From Halosimplex amylolyticum (lineage in GTDB: Archaea > Halobacteriota > Halobacteria > Halobacteriales > Haloarculaceae): 64,000 nt of DNA. The DNA is taken from positions 66,417 to 130,416 of the forward strand of contig NZ_JBLKNW010000009.1 in NCBI RefSeq assembly GCF_051414035.1, given 5' to 3'. The notes below the pieces were generated by a model that worked only from the letters and a program-made list of their open reading frames with translations, was not told the DNA's origin and searched no databases. The translations under genes and the position numbers were made by a program. Positions 24,373 to 32,412 of this stretch are shown here, one piece after another; within the stretch, counting starts at the first letter, position 1, and every line of letters starts with the position of its first letter.

Positions 24373-26372
24373 TCGGATCACTTCTGTCGGTACTGCCCAC
24401 GCGAGAGCAGTCCGACGAAGAGTCGGACGGGGAAGCCGACCCGGAGAAAACCGGGCCAGACACACCTGAGGCCGGCGACGCAGCCGAACACCCAGATAGT
24501 CCCACAGCGGGCGTCACTGTCGAGTATGACGGCACGGACTCGGAGCTACCGACAGTGCCCGATATTCACCAGACGGTGGTCACGCCGTCGAGTATCGAGC
24601 GCTATCCCGATGCCGTCAGGACGGGCCAGCAGTGGACGCGAACCCTGTGGATCGGCGAGTACCCGGATACGCCGATGGATGGGCTCTTCGAGACGCTGTA
24701 CTCCACTGCGGATTCACGGCGGACGGACATCACCCTCCACATCAGGCCACGTGATACGAACGCGACGCTCGACACACTCGAACACAAGATCGAGGATCTG
24801 GAAGCCGATCGAGAGTACCTGGCAGAGAAACGCCGGGCGGGCGCCCGCGGCGTCGAGAAGGACCTGCAGGACTACCAGGACCTCTACGACGCGCTGCGGA
24901 ACACGTCGATGCAGGCTTTCGACGTCTCGATGTATCTCGCCGTACAGGGCGACGCTCGCGACGACCTCAACGCGAACGCCGTGATGAACACGGCCCGGCA
25001 GTCGCCGACGAACCTCACGCCCGTGATGCCGCGGTGGACACAGCTCGACTCGTTCATCTCGGCGAGCCCGGTCGGCGTCGACAAACTCAACGAGTCGATG
25101 GACACGACGACGCCGATGCTCGCCCGTGCAGTGGGTGCGATGTTCCCCTTCGTCGCCGGCGCGTTCGCCGAACCCGGGATCGAGTACGGCACCTACGCAC
25201 TCAACGAGAGTCCGCTCATCCTCGACCGGTTCGAGCGTGAGACGGGCTACTGCTCGATGGTCATCGGGCAACTCGGTGCCGGGAAGTCCTTCTCGACGAA
25301 ACTACAACTCCTTCGACGGGCGATGTACGACCGCGACACGGTCATCATCATGCTCGACCCGCTGGAAGGGTTCGCCGGTGTGAACGAAGCCCTGGGCGGG
25401 GAGCGCATCACCGTCGGCGGTACTCGCGGCTTCAACCCGCTCGAAATCCGGGCGACGCCCACGGAGATTCTGCGGGAGGTGCCCGACCTCGACCCATGGT
25501 CCGAGCAGATCTCGTGGGTGCTCACCTTCTTCGAGACCTTTTTCGCCCACGTCGCGTCGAACCCGCTCGAAGAGCGCAAGCAGACGCTTCGGCGGGCGAT
25601 TCAGGAAGCCTACGAACGCCAGGGGATCACGCGGGACCCGGCGACCCACGATCGAGAGTCACCGACGATTCGGGACGTGATTACTGTTCTCGAAGACCTG
25701 CTAGAGAACCCCGCGGAGTTCGGCTACGCGACCGAGGGCGAACAGGAGAAGGTCCAGAGCGACGCACAGACATTGCTGACGGATCTCCGCCCATCCTTCC
25801 ACGAAGGCGGCGAACTCGCGAACCTCGCCCAGCCGACGGAGTTCGACCTCGACTCGTCGGTGTTGTATCTGGACCTCCACCAGGAAGAGGGCGCGACCGG
25901 CCGTTCGGAGACGAGCCTCATGATGCAGGTGTTATTCAACGCCGTCTACGAGCGCGCCAAGGGGACGGACAAGAAAGTCGTCTTCGCCATCGACGAGGCA
26001 CACTACCTGCTGAACGACGCGACGTCGCTGGAGTTCCTGGAGACGGCCGTACGCCACAGCAGGCACTACGATCTGTCGCTGCACTTCATCACGCAGACCG
26101 GGGGTGAATTCGCGCTGACGCCCGAGGCACGGACGATCGCTAACCTCTGTTCGCTCACGCTAATCCACCGGGTACAGGAAGAAGCCGACAAGCTCTCCGA
26201 GTGGTTCGGCCTGACCGAGCGAGAGGTGAACTGGATCCGGACGGCGAAGGCCGGCAACGACGAAGATGGGTTCTCCGAAGCATTACTCGGGATCGACGAA
26301 GAGGGATGGTTCCCGCTCCGGGTACGGGCGAGTGAATTTGAAACGGCCGCACTCGACCAGTCAGACAGCTGA
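24369..26372 (+). CDS. VirB4/TraC-type secretion ATPase
   Basis: 667 residues, full length for VirB4. An acidic N-terminal tail, a helical domain with coiled-coil ('LEHKIEDLEADREYLAEKRR'), then the RecA-like motor: Walker A 'GQLGAGKS' at residues 300-307, Walker B 'VVFAIDEAH' with Asp542 and Glu543, and the sensor-like 'LHFITQTGGEF'. VirB4 hexamers power pilus assembly and DNA or protein transfer in conjugation and type IV secretion. It is translationally coupled to the PrgI/VirB3-like gene. No VirD4 coupling ATPase is present in the window. Confidence 0.92.
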   Translation: MIGSLLSVLPTREQSDEESDGEADPEKTGPDTPEAGDAAEHPDSPTAGVTVEYDGTDSELPTVPDIHQTVVTPSSIERYPDAVRTGQQWTRTLWIGEYPDTPMDGLFETLYSTADSRRTDITLHIRPRDTNATLDTLEHKIEDLEADREYLAEKRRAGARGVEKDLQDYQDLYDALRNTSMQAFDVSMYLAVQGDARDDLNANAVMNTARQSPTNLTPVMPRWTQLDSFISASPVGVDKLNESMDTTTPMLARAVGAMFPFVAGAFAEPGIEYGTYALNESPLILDRFERETGYCSMVIGQLGAGKSFSTKLQLLRRAMYDRDTVIIMLDPLEGFAGVNEALGGERITVGGTRGFNPLEIRATPTEILREVPDLDPWSEQISWVLTFFETFFAHVASNPLEERKQTLRRAIQEAYERQGITRDPATHDRESPTIRDVITVLEDLLENPAEFGYATEGEQEKVQSDAQTLLTDLRPSFHEGGELANLAQPTEFDLDSSVLYLDLHQEEGATGRSETSLMMQVLFNAVYERAKGTDKKVVFAIDEAHYLLNDATSLEFLETAVRHSRHYDLSLHFITQTGGEFALTPEARTIANLCSLTLIHRVQEEADKLSEWFGLTEREVNWIRTAKAGNDEDGFSEALLGIDEEGWFPLRVRASEFETAALDQSDS

Positions 26373-26515
26373 CCATCCGTTCCTCTGGTGTCACCTGTCG
26401 TGGGTTACAAGCGAATGTTCGTGTGTGGACTCCCCAGTCCGTTACTCTCCGACTGGAGTACCTGGCACGATACTGGGGCGCAATCCTATTCACCTGGGTC
26501 ATCGTACGTTCTACT

Positions 26516-28009
26516 GTGAGTCGCGGGCATCCCTACACGACAGCTGTGGTCGTCGTTCTCGTCGTCTTTGCTGGCTGTACAGGTGTCGTCGAGAATAACC
26601 CCGGTCAACCCGCAACAGATAGGCCGGAGACGGCTGCGAGTGACTCGCCTGCCACCGAGGTCACTACAGCCTCATCCCCGTCACAATCGTCAGACAATTC
26701 GACTGCGACGGTCATTGGGACGGCGTCGGTAAACGGAACCGTCGAGGTCCACTTCATCAACGTCGGCCAATCCGTGAGCACGCTGATCGTCGGTCCGACC
26801 AACGAGACGATGCTGATCGACTCGGGTGACTTCCGGGACGATGGTGAGTACGTCCTCCAGTATCTCGACCAGCACGATATCGACCGGATCGACCACTTCG
26901 TCACGACCCACGCCGACGCGGACCACATCGGCGGGAACGCCGCGATCATCGACTACTTCGAGACCGAGGCTGACGGGATCGGCGCCGTCTACGATCCAGG
27001 GATCGCTGCGAGCACGCAGACCTACGAGGAGTACCTCGACGCTGTCGAAGCACACAATGTCACGTTATACGAGACGCGCGAGGGTGACCCGCTCCCGTTC
27101 GAGGGCGTCGAAGTCGAGGTCCTCGGTCCACCCGAACCGTACCTGGAAAATCGTGACCGGAACGAGAATAGTATCGTCCTGCAGCTCAGCTACGGGAATA
27201 CGAGCTTCCTATTCACGGGTGACGCCGAAGACGACCAGGAAGCGTATCTCGTCGACACCTACGGGACAGCGCTCCAGTCGACGATCCTGAAAGCTGGCCA
27301 CCACGGGAGTGCAAGCAGTACCAGCGGTGCGATCCTTGATGCCGTTGACCCGAAGGCTGTCGTGATCTCCAGCGCGTACGACTCTCAGTACGGCCACCCA
27401 CACGAAGAAGTACTCCAGCGGCTGGCCGCTCGGTCGATCCCGGCCTACTGGACAGCGACGCACGGTAATACAGTCCTCGCCAGTAACGGGACGCACGTCG
27501 TCGTCAAGACTCAGCAAGCCGCGCCCACCGATCCGACCGAGCTCCGGACGGGTTCGTCGATCGAACCGGGTGCGACCAGTTCCGTGGAGACTCGGATGAC
27601 GATCGTAGGATCGGGGAACGGACCCACCCAAACGCCTGTCGCCACTGACGGCGGAACGGAGACTCCATCCGACGATGGGTCACTGGTTGTCGACGAGATC
27701 CACGCCGACGCCGAAGGGGACGAACGGGAGAACCTGAACGACGAGTACGTGGTCTTCAGGAACACCGGGCCCGAACCGCTCGATCTGAGCGGCTGGACCG
27801 TTGCGGACGCGGCCGACCACACGTACACGTTCCCGGATGGATTCACGCTCGATACGGACGCGACTGTGACGCTTCACACCGGCAGTGGAACCGATTCCAA
27901 CACCGACCTCTACTGGGGCTCCGGAAGCCCGATATGGAACAACGACGGGGATACCGTGATCGTAACTAACCATGAGGGAGACGAAGTCCTGCGGGAGGAG
28001 TATTCGTGA
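26516..28009 (+). CDS. Secreted ComEC-like metallo-beta-lactamase with lamin-tail domain
   Basis: 497 residues from GTG at 26516, chosen because a compact lipoprotein signal follows ('TTAVVVVLVVFAGC'); GTG at 26423 is an earlier option. After a Thr/Ser/Pro-rich linker comes an MBL domain like the ComEC C-terminal hydrolase: 'VHFINVGQSVSTLIV', 'THADADHIGG', 'FTGDAEDDQE', 'KAGHHGS'. After a second linker, residues about 385-495 form a lamin-tail domain ('FRNTGPEPLDLSGWTVADAA'). Related proteins bind or degrade extracellular DNA. It follows VirB4 by 143 bases and overlaps the DUF3006 gene. Confidence 0.88.
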   Translation: MSRGHPYTTAVVVVLVVFAGCTGVVENNPGQPATDRPETAASDSPATEVTTASSPSQSSDNSTATVIGTASVNGTVEVHFINVGQSVSTLIVGPTNETMLIDSGDFRDDGEYVLQYLDQHDIDRIDHFVTTHADADHIGGNAAIIDYFETEADGIGAVYDPGIAASTQTYEEYLDAVEAHNVTLYETREGDPLPFEGVEVEVLGPPEPYLENRDRNENSIVLQLSYGNTSFLFTGDAEDDQEAYLVDTYGTALQSTILKAGHHGSASSTSGAILDAVDPKAVVISSAYDSQYGHPHEEVLQRLAARSIPAYWTATHGNTVLASNGTHVVVKTQQAAPTDPTELRTGSSIEPGATSSVETRMTIVGSGNGPTQTPVATDGGTETPSDDGSLVVDEIHADAEGDERENLNDEYVVFRNTGPEPLDLSGWTVADAADHTYTFPDGFTLDTDATVTLHTGSGTDSNTDLYWGSGSPIWNNDGDTVIVTNHEGDEVLREEYS

Positions 28010-28296
28010 TTCCCGACGGAACCTACACGGCAGTCGTCGACCGCATCGAAGACACACTGGCGACGTTGCAACTCGAAAGCGACGACGACCTCTACAATCT
28101 TGTCGTCGGTGAGGAAGAACTCCCGGAGTCAGCGCGCCATGCCGACGCGATCCTCGATGTCGAACTCCAAGACGAGGAACTCGTTCGAGCGGACTATGAC
28201 AAAGCTGAGACCGAGGTGCGGAGGGACAAAGCACAGAGCCGCTTTGATCAGCTGTCGGAGCGTCCCCCTCATGATGGGGACTCTGATTCCAACTGA
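28006..28296 (+). CDS. DUF3006 family protein
   Basis: 96 residues from GTG at 28006, overlapping the stop of the metallo-beta-lactamase gene (GTGA). The domain is small and acidic: 'GTYTAVVDRIEDTLATLQLE', 'LVVGEEELPESARHADAIL', followed by a charged tail. DUF3006 genes very often sit directly behind ComEC-like hydrolases in bacteria and archaea, which supports both calls. It probably assists or regulates the hydrolase. It ends the T4SS-like operon. Confidence 0.85.
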   Translation: MIPDGTYTAVVDRIEDTLATLQLESDDDLYNLVVGEEELPESARHADAILDVELQDEELVRADYDKAETEVRRDKAQSRFDQLSERPPHDGDSDSN

Positions 28297-28346
28297 CTGA
28301 GTCCGAATAATTGACTTTCAGTTCGGACGGACGATCCTTCTCAGAT

Positions 28347-28550
28347 CTAACGTCTCTTTACCTCCACGATGAGCTCCACGTCGGGATTGAGATAGTTCGT
28401 CTCGGTCATCAGGTCGACCATAGTCACTCGCCTGTACTCGTCCTGGTGCTCGCGCGTGGTGAGAGAGACGCCGGTTTCGTGCGGGAGCCACACATTGCGC
28501 AAACCCTCGTCGATGCCCACCGGCCGGTCGCGGAAGCTGATGAACGGCAT
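28347..28550 (-). CDS. Small conserved hypothetical protein
   Basis: 67 residues from ATG at 28550; an upstream in-frame start at 28637 would add an unlikely Ser/Arg-rich stretch that reads through a repeat. The sequence looks genuine ('FRDRPVGIDEGLRNVWLPHE', 'YLNPDVELIVEVKRR') but I recognise no family. It is convergent with the T4SS-like operon. A 28-base repeat lies directly before the start (28555-28582). Confidence 0.5.
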   Translation of the reverse strand: MPFISFRDRPVGIDEGLRNVWLPHETGVSLTTREHQDEYRRVTMVDLMTETNYLNPDVELIVEVKRR

Positions 28551-28554
28551 GTGG

Positions 28555-28582
28555 GCGTTCCACGTTCGAGAACTACTAGTAG
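28555..28582 (+). repeat. 28-base repeat containing CTACTAGTAG (copy 1)
   Basis: Starts GCGTTCCAC and ends AACTACTAGTAG; 24 of 28 bases match the copy at 31869-31896 in the same orientation. The final ten bases are a perfect palindrome. It lies just upstream of the minus-strand hypothetical gene. Confidence 0.55.
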
Positions 28583-28832
28583 GCGAGAAGACTGTGACAA
28601 TCGGACGACAGCGGCTCACTGCCGACACTACATTCAAAATATCTTATAGGAGTATAGCGGTCTGCTGAATACACAGCGCGTATCTTGTAAGGCCGCTCTC
28701 CATGGATGGGGTCGTAATTCAACCCCGGAGGAATCGACGCCGTTGGGCATATTTGTCCCGTCGTCACTGAAACTATCTCTAACCGGAAATAGGGTGGTCT
28801 CCTCAACGGAGGGCCTCACCTAAGTCGCCGGT

Positions 28833-29519
28833 TCACGGGTCTCCGTGACCGGGCAATAGAAGGACGTTCCCGAGTGATTCGAGGTCGGCAAGCGACGCCC
28901 GTGCCTGGTCGTGGTCGATATTTAACCACTGTGGCAGGAGTTGAGGTGTGTGGCCTTGCCATGTCTCGAAGTCCACGGTAGCCAACGCATCGCCACAAAA
29001 CAGGACATCACGGTCGGGCAGATAGAAGGCGACCTCGCCCTCAGTATGGCCAGGAACGTGTATCACTGCTGGCCTGCCCGGTACGTCAAGTTCGTGGCCA
29101 TCGTGAATCCTCTCGACCGTCTGCACGGGCTGAATCGAAGTCCCATCCGACTGAATCACTTCGATGAAGTATCGCAGGATAGCCGGTCGCCAGAGGTTCT
29201 TGACCAGTCCGCCGAGCGGTGGCTCACCGCCGGCTTGCGCACGTTGGATATCCGCCGGGTGAAGGCAAGCTGAGACGTCACACGTCTCTCGAAGCCGCTC
29301 TGCAAAGCCGATGTGATCGGGATGCGCATGGGTGAGCAGACACGCCTCAATGTCGGTGTAGTCATAGCCCAATTCGTCGAGTCGATGGAGAAACTGCTGC
29401 CAGTGGGCCGGAAAGCCGGTATCGATCACCGTGAGTGCGTCATCGTCCTCGACGAGATACCAATTGACGCGGTCGCTCCCGCATCGATACACCCCTTCGG
29501 TCAGTTCGGAGAAAGTCAT
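28833..29519 (-). CDS. MBL-fold metallohydrolase
   Basis: 228 residues from ATG at 29519, which overlaps the stop of the upstream membrane-protein gene by four bases. Metallo-beta-lactamase fold with the zinc motif 'THAHPDHIG' (HxHxDH), 'VIHVPGHTEGEVAFYL', 'LFCGDAL' and the final 'LLLPGHGDP'. Relatives include glyoxalase II-like thioester hydrolases and quorum-quenching lactonases; the substrate cannot be told. Probably co-transcribed with the membrane-protein gene. Confidence 0.9.
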   Translation of the reverse strand: MTFSELTEGVYRCGSDRVNWYLVEDDDALTVIDTGFPAHWQQFLHRLDELGYDYTDIEACLLTHAHPDHIGFAERLRETCDVSACLHPADIQRAQAGGEPPLGGLVKNLWRPAILRYFIEVIQSDGTSIQPVQTVERIHDGHELDVPGRPAVIHVPGHTEGEVAFYLPDRDVLFCGDALATVDFETWQGHTPQLLPQWLNIDHDQARASLADLESLGNVLLLPGHGDP

Positions 29520-30109
29520 ATGAGTCCCCGAAGGCCGACCATCATCACGATGATAGCGAGCATGAACACGGTCTGAAGGAGACCCCACTGCAGGGCCGTG
29601 CCGAACAATGCGTCGAGTCGATCGCTATCAGGCTCGTCCTTGTCGAGTTCGACGACCATCTTCGTGGTGGCGAAGTGCAGTGGTCCGAAGCCGTTGACGA
29701 GCATCAGAATGCCGATAACGAGGGCTCCCCACAGCCAGATAGACGGGTCAGCCCAATAGCCAAACATGTATGCGAGGCCGATACCGGAACCGATGACACC
29801 AACACTGAGCGGTTCAGCAACGACACCCGGTTTCGGAATGAGCTGGTAATTGATCGCGCCAGCCGCCTCGTCAGGGGCAGCGTCCAGCGATGGTCCGAGT
29901 ACGAATTTGAAAAAGAAGTCGAGCCCGAACCAGAACGATCCAAGTGCCACGTGGACGTAAAACATGAGCGACGCGATACCCGACAGGTATGCGACCACTG
30001 GTGAGCCGAGTGTGGTGAGGACGGCAGCAAAGGCGAACTGCTGATCGGCCCGTTCGATGACTAATCCGAGTTCTTCCCGATGGGACGTCGGCTGGTCAAT
30101 AACCGCCAT
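29516..30109 (-). CDS. Polytopic membrane protein of unknown function
   Basis: 197 residues with five likely membrane helices, including 'YLSGIASLMFYVHVALGSFW', 'LGIGLAYMFGYW'-like and 'WGLLQTVFMLAIIVMMVGL' segments. Conserved-looking charged or polar residues sit near helix ends ('GSFWFGLDFFFKFVLGP', 'GFGPLHFATTKM'). I recognise no named family; the layout resembles DUF2269/CopD-like small membrane proteins. Coupled to the MBL hydrolase downstream and located behind the NmrA-like gene on the same strand. Confidence 0.7.
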   Translation of the reverse strand: MAVIDQPTSHREELGLVIERADQQFAFAAVLTTLGSPVVAYLSGIASLMFYVHVALGSFWFGLDFFFKFVLGPSLDAAPDEAAGAINYQLIPKPGVVAEPLSVGVIGSGIGLAYMFGYWADPSIWLWGALVIGILMLVNGFGPLHFATTKMVVELDKDEPDSDRLDALFGTALQWGLLQTVFMLAIIVMMVGLRGLI

Positions 30110-30216
30110 CGTTCCCCTGAATCATGTGGCGGTTGATGCTCTCAAATTCGCACCGGTGACCACGTGTAACGGCCGTGGACGATGTATTGGATGTCGTCAT
30201 GTTCCTGCTGTCTGAG

Positions 30217-31157
30217 TCAGTGCTGCAACATCGCCTTGACGAGGCCCGGCATTCGACTCGGTTGGTTCTTGTCAGTCCAGCCGTTGTTCTCAAGGTACTC
30301 ACGGAAACTGGTGAACTCGAACCCGAACTGTCGTCCCATCCGCTCGACATCGACCGCGTAGCCCGCGTCGTTGAACCACTGGAACAGTTCGGCCATGGCA
30401 TCACCCATCTCTTCTCTGGCGTCCTCGATAGGAATGGAGAACGGCTGGACGTCAGCACCCGTCACTTTGGAGAGGATCAGGGCCATCTCGGAGAGTGTGT
30501 GTTCGTCTCCTGCGAGGTCGAAGCCCCCGCCGGCGAACTCGTCAGGATCAGCGAGAATCCGCGCGGTTGTCCGCCCTACATCCTCAACGTCGATCATCTG
30601 GAGAGTCACGCCCTCTTCGATGGGCAGGGCGAGCGTGCCGTCGAGGATATCCTTGAAGGCGGGTTCGAGGTTGTGCATGAACCATACCGGCCGCAGGAAG
30701 GTTGCAGGCACATCGAGCGACCTGATATACTGCTCGACCTCCCCGGCTGGTTCGAGGGCGGCAATTCCGAGATCCCGGTCGTGGTAGCCAGCGCCGCTAA
30801 ACACGATATGGTCGACACCCATTTCAACAGCCACGTCGGCGATGTTCTTCCTTGGCGAACCGACTCGTCGAATCCGGCTGACCAGATGTTCGTTACGATG
30901 ACGACTACGTCGATACCGTCAACGGCAGTTCGGAGGGTCTCTCTGTCGTTCAGGTTCCCTCGCCTGATGTCCACCCCCCGCTCTGCGAGTGCTCTTGCGG
31001 CCTCGCTGTCCGGTGTTCGTGTGAGGCCACAGACGGTGAATTCCTTGTCGGCCGCTAACAGATGATCGATCGTGACGCCGCCCTGGTTTCCGGTCGCACC
31101 GACAACTAACACAGTCTTTTCGTCGGTGTCTGTGGTATCCGATTGCGCTTCTGCCAT
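30217..31157 (-). pseudogene. NmrA-like NAD(P)-binding protein with a one-base frameshift
   Basis: Starts at ATG 31157 with the Rossmann motif 'VLVVGATGNQGG' and continues to 'FDESVRQG'. There, at about 30848-30853, one A is missing from an AAA run, and the homologous sequence goes on in another frame as 'NIADVAVEMGVDHIVFSGAG' down to the stop at 30217. Together they give about 313 residues, the usual NmrA/HSCARG length. NmrA-like proteins sense or reduce with NAD(P). Could be a real inactivation or a sequencing error. The HxlR gene lies upstream on the same strand. Confidence 0.85.
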
Positions 31158-31204
31158 GTATATTAACTTCCCTGGCCGAAGTGGCCACGACGACGATATC
31201 GTCC

Positions 31205-31230
31205 CGAACAAAATTATAATTTTTGTGATA
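31205..31230. promoter_or_regulatory. Perfect AT palindrome over the NmrA-like promoter
   Basis: AAAATTATAATTTT at 31210-31223 is a perfect 14-base palindrome, with imperfect extension by CA/TG. It sits 53 bases upstream of the NmrA-like start and contains the TATA-like core TTATAAT. An operator overlapping the TATA box would suit repression by the HxlR protein encoded next door. Confidence 0.5.
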
Positions 31231-31300
31231 GATGTGTGAGTCGGTTGTGGCTGTATAAGGAAGTAACATTTCGTAACCGGGGACCGTCGATCAGTGCGAA

Positions 31301-31675
31301 CTACTCGGGTAGATCGACGGCAGGCATCTCCGCGGCAGTGTGTTCGAATGCCCATTCTTCGAATTCGTCAAAAACGCCGGTGAGTGATTCCCCTCGTTCC
31401 GTCAAGTCGTAGTAGGTGGCAATCGGCCGGTCCTCTAGACGTCGGATAACGAGATTCTGCTCTTCCAAGCTCTTAAGCACACGAGAAAGGGTCGTTGAGT
31501 CGGCCGTCGTCGTTTCCTGGAGTTCGCTGAATCGTTGTTCGCCGTACAGGTGGAGACTCCTGAGTACGGTGAGTCGCCACTTTGAGCCGACTATCTCGAA
31601 CGCCCGAGCAACCGGACACACCTCGAATACGTCCTCATCGGGATCTGGTTTTGGGGGGAGTTCATCGCAACCCAT
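31301..31675 (-). CDS. HxlR-family transcriptional regulator
   Basis: 124 residues from ATG at 31675; a GTG at 31693 would add six residues, but a TTTTTATCG box near 31704 favours a leaderless start at 31675. HxlR signatures: 'CPVARAFEIVGSKWRLTVLR', 'RFSELQETTTADSTTLSRVL', 'YYDLTERGESL'. The Cys in 'VCPVARA' is the residue often used for redox or electrophile sensing in this family. It lies upstream of the NmrA-like gene on the same strand and probably controls it. Confidence 0.9.
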   Translation of the reverse strand: MGCDELPPKPDPDEDVFEVCPVARAFEIVGSKWRLTVLRSLHLYGEQRFSELQETTTADSTTLSRVLKSLEEQNLVIRRLEDRPIATYYDLTERGESLTGVFDEFEEWAFEHTAAEMPAVDLPE

Positions 31676-32097
31676 ATTGTTATATGTTACCACACCACTC
31701 GATAAAAAGCTATGCCGTATCTCTATCCGTCGTGTTGAGATATCCCGTCCGCTCGGTATTCAGCTCCGTCTTCTTATTGGGATATGGTAGGTGCGTCTCA
31801 GGTGATGAACTACTAGCAACTCGTAGTTGTGGAGACCGCACAGATGTAGAGGGACTCTCACTGGAAAAGCGTTCCACATTCAGAAACTACTAGTAGACTC
31901 AAATTTACCAGGAACCACAAGACAGCAGCTGGTTTCCCGAATTGACTGCCTCAATCTTTGAAAGAACAGTAGAGATCTGCTGGAGATTGACTGCGACCCT
32001 GACATGGGATCATTCCTCTACTTTCAGGAGCTAGACCGCTCAGTACAGACGAGGTACTTACCGCTCAGTGACGGACACAAAGATGACAGCTGTCTCC
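31676..32097. other. Intergenic stretch with second 28-base repeat
   Basis: No gene is supported. It holds the HxlR promoter (near 31704), a partial 'GAACTACTAG' at about 31806-31817 and the second copy of the CTACTAGTAG repeat at 31869-31896. The rest shows no signature on either strand. Confidence 0.4.
31869..31896 (+). repeat. 28-base repeat containing CTACTAGTAG (copy 2)
   Basis: Same start (GCGTTCCAC) and end (AACTACTAGTAG) as the copy at 28555-28582, same orientation, 24 of 28 bases identical. Together the two flank a 3.3-kb block holding the MBL, membrane protein, NmrA-like and HxlR genes. Confidence 0.55.
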
Positions 32098-32330
32098 CTA
32101 CAACCAGTCAGCCGGGAGTTCGTCTTCGCGGTCGTCAAGCAGTTCAAGTAGTGGTCTGATTTCATCGAACTTCGGCCCTTTTGTTACCTCGTGGGTTCCC
32201 TGGTTCCACTCGATAAACCGATAGTCCGCCAACTTCGGGAGGTGCACGTGCTGCATTGTCACGAGTCGTTCAACGGCATCAACTTCACTATCAGAGTCAA
32301 CAATAACGACCGGTGTTTGGCAAAGCTATC
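32098..32330 (-). pseudogene. DUF7344 regulator, C-terminal remnant
   Basis: The minus frame ending at TAG 32098-32100 reads 'VDSDSEVDAVERLVTMQHVH' then 'LPKLADYRFIEWNQGTHEVT' and ends 'LLELLDDREDELPADWL'. The 'HVHLPKLAD' motif and acidic tail are the winged-helix end of haloarchaeal DUF7344 regulators, as in the intact gene at 39823-40143. An in-frame stop at about 32325 cuts it off and no start is present, so the DNA-binding N-terminal part is lost or frameshifted. Confidence 0.6.
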
Positions 32331-32412
32331 GAAGAGATCGAAATTTCGATTGTCGAACTTGACATCGACACGATAACGGGTCGAACTACACCGATGGAAT
32401 AGTTTGGGATGA

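Noticed and set aside
28690..28740. Possible tRNA T-arm-like GGGGT...ACCCC hairpin
   Set aside because: The loop is nine bases and lacks TTC-R-A; no acceptor, D or anticodon arms can be placed.
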